From: Botryococcus braunii
Lineage: Eukaryota; Chlorophyta; Trebouxiophyceae
NCBI GenBank assembly: GCA_002005505.1
Contig: KV908572.1
Location: forward strand, 45,001-65,000
DNA length: 20,000 nt
Direction of reading: 5' to 3'
Within the stretch, counting starts at the first letter, position 1, and every line of letters starts with the position of its first letter. The notes beneath the pieces are model-generated. The model was not told the origin of the DNA. It ran no database searches and saw only the letters and a list, made by a program, of their open reading frames with translations. Shown here in pieces: positions 16,179 through 20,000 of the stretch. A program made the position numbers and the translations under genes.

Positions 16179-17506
16179 GGCCTACCGCGTCCCCTTGCCC
16201 GGCCCCGTCCACGGCCCCGTCCTCTGATTCTCCGTCCCCGTCCGGCCCCACCCTGTGCTGTCCACCCTTGCATAGGGGCTGCTCCCACACCGAGGGACCT
16301 AAAGTTGTTGTGGCCCCCTCCTACCCGTCGCCGCAGCAAATCACCAGCCAGACCTGGAATTGGTGGAGCAGGTTGGTTTACCTCCTGTCTGGCCTTCACA
16401 ATGTGTTGCAAGATGTCCCACTGTTGTTGATTAAGATAGGCGTTAGGGTCCTCTCTAAGTTTTTTGAGTGGGCAAAACCAAGATTCATGGCCAGGGGTAT
16501 TGCACGCGTAACAGCTTCTGTTGAGGGGAAAGGCAACTCTAGTGTCCCTCCGATACTCGGGAGGTAAACCATCCCTGCGGGGATAAGGAGTCGCGCCTTG
16601 GATCGCGGCGACCGTGGCGAGCGGCGCAGGGTAACCATGGGCCATCTGGATTGGCGCTGCCACCATCGGTGCAGCTGCCATCATCCCAAATTCATGACTG
16701 TAGTAGGGGATTGTCCAGTCCTGTCCGACGCCAGCAACGTGCGGTGCTGGGCCAACGGTGGCGGTTGCAATGCTTGAGTTAGGGCCCCCGGGGCCGGTTC
16801 TCAGTCTCTTTGCCTGTAAGGGCCCGCCCACCGCGGCATCGTACCGTGTGAGTAAACTTATCAAGGCATCCAAATCATCAAAACCTTTGCCTGTTGTAGG
16901 GTTAATTGCTGAATATTTCTTTAAATCCTCACGTAGGCCTTTACGAAACCTATGGATTTTCTCCCCCATGGATAGGTCCCCACTGACTTCTACCTCTGCT
17001 AGCAAGGTTGTAAAGCGCTCAACATACTTCTCAACTGATTCGTTGCCCTGATATACGGAATCAAGTTTATCCCTTGCCTTTGCAACCTTATCAGTGTTAT
17101 CATAGACAGAAGACAACAGATCCCCAAAGAGAGCTAAATCCACGACAGCACCTGGATTTTGCCTCACGTAAGCTGCTTTTTTTGTTAACCACACCTTTTT
17201 CACGCTCTTTCCTAAGCAGCGCACTGCGTAGTCAACCCTGAGGTTCGCGGGCACACCGGTGAGTTCACAATATGACCTCACATCGTCTAGGAATTGTTCG
17301 AGATCGTCCCTGCGTCCCTCGAATTTTTCCGGTAAATGCGTTCGAACTGTCGGGATTCTTGCCTGTGGGTTCGCGGGGTTTTGAGCCGCGACTTCAGCGT
17401 TTTCTGCCTGTTGTCGTAACTCAGCCAGTTCGGCAGCCATTGCCGCTTCACGCCCCTCGGCCTCGGCTAAAGCAGCCTGCAGCTCTTCGACTTGTCGTCT
17501 AGCCAT
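16175..17506 (-). CDS. gag: gypsy-1 Gag (capsid/nucleocapsid)
   Basis: 443 residues from the first in-frame ATG (17506). The frame is open further 5', but only with GTG. An N-terminal Glu/Ala-rich coiled coil (residues 1-40, QVEELQAALAEAEGREA) is followed by a retrotransposon Gag domain (about 55-230, LPEKFEGRRDDLEQFLDDV, FTTLLAEVEVSGDLS, FRKGLREDLKK). A Pro/Ala-rich linker leads to one CCHC zinc knuckle C332-x2-C335-x4-H340-x4-C345 (CYACNTPGHESWFC), and an Arg-Gly repeat tail ends the protein. Known: Gag forms the particle and the knuckle and RG tail bind RNA. Stop TGA 16177-16175 shares bases with the pol start. The 5' leader from the LTR to this ATG is 216 nt. Confidence 0.94.
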   Translation of the reverse strand: MARRQVEELQAALAEAEGREAAMAAELAELRQQAENAEVAAQNPANPQARIPTVRTHLPEKFEGRRDDLEQFLDDVRSYCELTGVPANLRVDYAVRCLGKSVKKVWLTKKAAYVRQNPGAVVDLALFGDLLSSVYDNTDKVAKARDKLDSVYQGNESVEKYVERFTTLLAEVEVSGDLSMGEKIHRFRKGLREDLKKYSAINPTTGKGFDDLDALISLLTRYDAAVGGPLQAKRLRTGPGGPNSSIATATVGPAPHVAGVGQDWTIPYYSHEFGMMAAAPMVAAPIQMAHGYPAPLATVAAIQGATPYPRRDGLPPEYRRDTRVAFPLNRSCYACNTPGHESWFCPLKKLREDPNAYLNQQQWDILQHIVKARQEVNQPAPPIPGLAGDLLRRRVGGGHNNFRSLGVGAAPMQGWTAQGGAGRGRRIRGRGRGRGRARGRGRP

Positions 17507-17701
17507 TTCTGAGCTGTCAGTGCTGGCGAGGCTCGGTGACACAGGAAATCGAGAAAGTCCGGGTGGGGGCCCTAAACTCGGTGACCCGAGTCGTAGGCCC
17601 CTAAAAGCGCCACACACACCACAACTAACCCAATCCGAATCTATAGAATTCTCTGAAAAACTTCTTTGGGAAATTTTTTCAACGAGAGGAGCTCAAAATT
17701 T

Positions 17702-17721
17702 GGCCCCTCTCGCCGATACCA
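17702..17721 (-). promoter_or_regulatory. Candidate primer-binding site of gypsy-1
   Basis: One base after the 5' LTR the minus strand reads TGGTATCGGCGAGAGGGG. The first seven bases (TGGTATC) match the complement of the 3' end of initiator tRNA-Met; the following bases do not match the plant form. Either a variant tRNA or a short primer match. Confidence 0.5.
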
Positions 17722-17722
17722 G

Positions 17723-18021
17723 TGATACAGTAGAAACGGCCAAAGGATGCGGGAACAATGGTTACAACTTGTTTGGGCTCCACCTCAGTACCCGTCCAGT
17801 CCGGCCCGGTCCTTCCTCTGCCAAAGCCTTATTCTATCCTGTTCTAAGTGTGTCCCTGTCTCCATCGCCAATGCGCCTTGTCAAGTAAGGGGTTACTCCC
17901 TTGGCGCGTGAAGTAGCCACTTCTAGGCGTGGAGGAACATAACTCACGAAGGGACCTTTATGGAGGTCCAAATCCTCGTGGTCCGGTCATTTTCCTATAA
18001 CACGCGACTATTCCTGTTACA
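17723..18021 (-). repeat. 5' LTR of gypsy-1
   Basis: 299 bp, same as the 3' copy. It should hold the promoter. I see no canonical TATA box in it; the nearest candidates (TTATAGG near its start, GATAGAATAAGG in the middle) are weak. Confidence 0.97.
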
Positions 18022-18026
18022 GGGAT
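18022..18026 (+). repeat. Target-site duplication of gypsy-1, right copy
   Basis: GGGAT directly after the 5' LTR end; the partner of 11145-11149. Confidence 0.96.
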
Positions 18027-18207
18027 TCCCATGTCATCCAGGACTAAACACATTGCTGTAAGGTACCACAGGGTCAGAGATGAGGTGGAGAATGGAGCAA
18101 TTGAGCCAAAGTATGTGGCTACCAGTGAAAACATTGCTGACTTCTTCACTAAGGTACTTTCCAAGGTCACTTTTGCCAAGCTTAGAGCAATGGCTGGTAT
18201 TAAATAA
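18022..18207 (+). pseudogene. pol: copia-2 RNase H, C-terminal fragment
   Basis: Continues the interrupted frame after the repeated GGGAT. It reads IPMSSRTKHIAVRYHRVRD, then the KYVATSENIADFFTK motif with the last catalytic Asp, and stops with TAA at 18205. Sixty-one codons. The motif GALANVKG at the first fragment's end plus this start matches the usual copia RNase H layout, which proves the two pieces were once joined. Confidence 0.93.
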
Positions 18208-18259
18208 ACTTGTGACCTATTTTCAAACAATATTTTTAGAGATGTTTCTCCCTACACAT

Positions 18260-18268
18260 GAGGGGAGG
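18260..18268 (+). promoter_or_regulatory. Polypurine tract of copia-2
   Basis: GAGGGGAGG directly before TGTTAG, 53 nt after the RNase H stop; the usual place for a copia polypurine tract. Confidence 0.75.
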
Positions 18269-18994
18269 TGTTAGAAAAATGGACACTAACATGTATACCT
18301 TAGGTATTTCTTCAACATGTTGGGTCATTTCATATTAGGATGTTTGTGAGCTACATCAATTCATTTCAAGGGTTTATAATACTTAGAATGCTCATAAGCA
18401 ATAAGGTACAATCTTAGTACACTTGGGTGCGTTTGTACTGTATGGTACTTTAAGGTAAATTGACACTCATAGTGGTTTATAGAGGCCCTGGTACAATTTC
18501 GGCCTGTTTTCTGCCAGTTTTCTAGTAAGGTACACTTATTCCGGATCTCATCGATCGTAAGACTTTAAGTCCTGCGGTCCTTGGTGATTGATTCGAGGTT
18601 CGTATCGGTGGTGAGTTAAAGTTCCGAGTCACTTAGATTCGAGACTATCATCGACCGAGATTCGCACTGTTCATCGACGACCATGTCGAATCATGAGGTA
18701 CATTGAAATTCCAGTGCATAGTACTGAAGGCATGCAAACTTGATCGTGCCCGTACGCTTTCAAGATCTGGAGTTGCAATCCTGTCAGGAGGCTAATAAAC
18801 TTGTAGTCTCCTTAGTATAAATAGGAAGTGCTCAAAGGGTCAGTCAGTCTTGAGTTCCCTTATCAAGCTCCTGTCCCGTTTGCTTGGTCGTGTTTCGTCC
18901 ACTTCCACAAGCTTCACTTGGGCACAGTTCACTTACTCAAAGAGTGTGAGTTACAGGTAAATGCAACATCATTAGATTAGTGGTTATTGTAACA
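18269..18994 (+). repeat. 3' LTR of copia-2
   Basis: 726 bp from TGTTAGAAAAATGG to ...TTATTGTAACA, with TGTTA/TAACA inverted ends and a polypurine tract on the left. It holds AATAAA at 18794 and a TATA box at 18816. Only one LTR of this element is in the window, so the right end is inferred from the inverted ends and from the start of the downstream duplicate at exactly 18995. Confidence 0.75.
18816..18825 (+). promoter_or_regulatory. TATA box of the copia-2 LTR promoter
   Basis: TATAAATAGG, a canonical TATA box. Transcription would start about 25-35 nt downstream (about 18841-18851). The 112-bp repeat starts at 18846, 30 nt from the first T, supporting a cap site there. Confidence 0.65.
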
Positions 18995-19106
18995 AGTCTT
19001 GAGTTCCCTTATCAAGCTCCTGTCCCGTTTGCTTGGTCGTGTTTCGTCCACTTCCACAAGCTTCACTTGGGCACAGTTCACTTACTCAAAGAGTGTGAGT
19101 TACAGG
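18846..19106 (+). repeat. 112-bp perfect direct repeat: LTR leader and a spliced-looking copy after the LTR
   Basis: Copy 1 is 18846-18957 inside the LTR; copy 2 is 18995-19106, starting at the first base after the LTR end. They are identical by eye. Copy 1 continues TTACAG|GTAAAT, a consensus 5' splice site; copy 2 leaves the match at that point and continues GGATTTATCAC. Confidence 0.9.
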
Positions 19107-19310
19107 GATTTATCACTGGCAGAACGAAATTGGTCCCACTTCGATCCCAGTTCGGTCCCTAGGTCCCACTTCGATCCCTGGCAGCTGTCGGGAGATCCCA
19201 CTTCGTTCCCACTTGGCGGTGGGATTCTGTGGTCGAATCCCAGTTCGATCCCACTTCTTCACATCGATCTCACATTGATCCCAGATTGATCACCCCCCCT
19301 CCTTGTACCA
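19107..19310. repeat. Interspersed TCCCA(C/G)TTCGATCCC motifs
   Basis: Some eight variants of TCCCACTTCGATCCC or TCCCAGTTCGATCCC within 150 bp (from 19132). In the plus frame open across the repeat junction (about 18999-19289) they encode repeated SHFDP. No recognisable domain; an exon or a degenerate tandem repeat are both possible. Confidence 0.55.
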
Positions 19311-19318
19311 AGGAAAGT

Positions 19319-19431
19319 ACCAAAGGATGGATGTCTGGCACCTCAGATTGTTTTGGCCAGGGTTCACAACCAAAGGATGGATGTCTAGACAGATCTGGCA
19401 CCTCAGATTGTGTTGGCCAGGGTTCACAACC
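19319..19431. repeat. Two-copy tandem repeat (50 and about 60 bp)
   Basis: ACCAAAGGATGGATGTCT...CTGGCACCTCAGATTG(T)...TTGGCCAGGGTTCACA twice (from 19319 and 19369). The second copy has a 10-bp insertion AGACAGATCT. Confidence 0.9.
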
Positions 19432-19472
19432 ATCTGTAAGTGAGGACAATGCATGCCCAATTGTTTTACCAA

Positions 19473-19486
19473 CCCCCCCCCCCCCC

Positions 19487-19556
<70 letters not shown>

Positions 19557-19560
19557 CAGC

Positions 19561-19600
<40 letters not shown>

Positions 19601-19624
19601 CACACACACACACACTCACGCACA

Positions 19625-19663
<39 letters not shown>

Positions 19664-19668
19664 ACATT
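19473..19668. repeat. C15 tract followed by an interrupted (CA)n microsatellite
   Basis: Fifteen C residues at 19473-19487 run directly into about 180 bp of CA dinucleotides with a few interruptions (TCGC, TGCAGCAA, CG, TC, TA, AA). All long frames here are low-complexity artefacts. Length may be uncertain because such tracts are error-prone in sequencing. Confidence 0.97.
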
Positions 19669-19737
19669 CAGTCAACCCCAAGAGTTTGAGTGGGGGTTGG
19701 AGGCAGCGGGATCAGCTGTAAAGACAATCGTAAGCTT

Positions 19738-19890
19738 ACAATGTACTGCTACTGTTGCTGCTTCTACTTCTACCATCACCACCACCTACCACTACTACTA
19801 CTACCACCAGTACTACTACTAAAGCTACTTCTGGTAGTGGTAGTATACTACCACCAGTACTACTAGTACCTACTACTACTAATGCTATTG
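19738..19890. repeat. Degenerate TAC/ACC/CTG triplet tract with a palindrome
   Basis: Runs of CTACTACTAC, CACCACC and GCTGCTG, with the strand bias switching at 19832. A perfect 18-bp palindrome GTGGTAGTATACTACCAC lies at 19837-19854. The remaining 110 bp to the window end show nothing recognisable. Confidence 0.85.
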
Positions 19891-20000
19891 CTGCTGTTAC
19901 CGTTCTACTTATTCACAAAAGTTCTGGTTATAATCTAAGTTTACTGGCCAGACTGCAGATTATTATGTCTAGTATTATCAGAGTCCACACCTTCACCTTG

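Larger units (their letters stand above)
11150..18021 (-). mobile_element. gypsy-1: complete, young Ty3/gypsy chromovirus
   Basis: 6,872 bp bounded by apparently identical 299-bp LTRs and the 5-bp direct repeat GGGAT (11145-11149 and 18022-18026). Minus-strand order: 5' LTR (17723-18021), primer site, gag, pol (PR-RT-RH-IN-chromodomain), 3' untranslated region, polypurine tract, 3' LTR (11150-11448). Both coding frames are intact with all catalytic motifs. It sits inside the copia-2 RNase H gene. Inferred: inserted very recently and probably autonomous. Confidence 0.97.

Noticed and set aside
16175..16190. A -1 ribosomal frameshift site between gag and pol of gypsy-1
   Set aside because: No slippery heptamer in the few bases available between the pol-frame TAG and the gag TGA.
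18846..19106. Simple tandem duplication by slippage
   Set aside because: Not excluded, but it would not explain a start exactly at the LTR end, 30 nt after a TATA box in copy 1, and an end exactly at a 5' splice-site consensus.
19107..19310. tRNA-derived SINE, because GTTCGATCC resembles a Pol III B box
   Set aside because: The motif recurs many times as part of a TCCCACTTCGATCCC repeat, and no A box at proper spacing was found.
19440..19822. Long His/Thr or Val/Cys frames over the microsatellite
   Set aside because: Translations of (CA)n and C-run sequence in several frames on both strands; not genes.

Overview
The window is nuclear eukaryotic DNA and is mostly a pile-up of LTR retrotransposons. 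Both Ty3/gypsy elements carry an integrase with a C-terminal chromodomain (chromoviruses). The Ty1/copia element has a primer-binding site matching the anticodon arm of initiator tRNA-Met, as known for copia, Ty5 and Volvox Osser. With the moderate base composition, spliced host exons and (CA)n/triplet microsatellites, this suggests a repeat-rich green-lineage genome such as a charophyte or other green alga. That taxonomic guess is weak; the element classes are secure.

Layout. 1-931 (minus): start of a host gene for a secreted protein. A signal-peptide exon (856-931) is followed by a 629-bp intron holding a tandem copy of exon/intron sequence, then a Gly-rich exon (1-226) that runs out of the window into a domain resembling von Willebrand type D or root-cap domains. 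932-2430: no assignable gene. 2431-4254 (minus): 3' part of a chromovirus, called gypsy-2 here. 4255-4895: truncated LTR of the copia-1 family. 4912-10796 (minus): copia-1, with two LTRs and a half-tRNA primer site, but no gag, and pol split over two overlapping frames. 10797-11149 and 18022-18994 (plus): the 3' end of another copia element, copia-2, cut in two inside its RNase H by gypsy-1. 11150-18021 (minus): gypsy-1, complete, with apparently identical 299-bp LTRs and a 5-bp target duplication GGGAT. 18995-20000: a duplicated copia-2 leader, short tandem repeats, a C15-(CA)n microsatellite and a triplet-repeat tract.

Relative ages: copia-2 was in place before gypsy-1 landed in it. Gypsy-1 is very young because its LTRs are identical. 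The copia-1 LTRs differ at roughly 27 sites of 750 and lack matching flanks, so that locus has been rearranged.

Most notable: (i) gypsy-1 gag and pol join at an ATGA stop-start, with a pol-frame stop two codons upstream, pointing to termination-reinitiation rather than frameshifting. (ii) A 112-bp perfect repeat directly after the copia-2 LTR begins 30 nt downstream of the LTR's TATA box and ends at a 5' splice-site consensus, as if a capped, spliced LTR transcript had been reverse-transcribed onto the LTR end. (iii) The copia-1 LTRs carry an internal 132-bp duplication whose two copies are homogenised within each LTR. (iv) The copia-1 LTR end forms an 11-bp inverted repeat with its half-tRNA primer site. 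(v) The host gene has a tandemly duplicated exon that has lost its donor.
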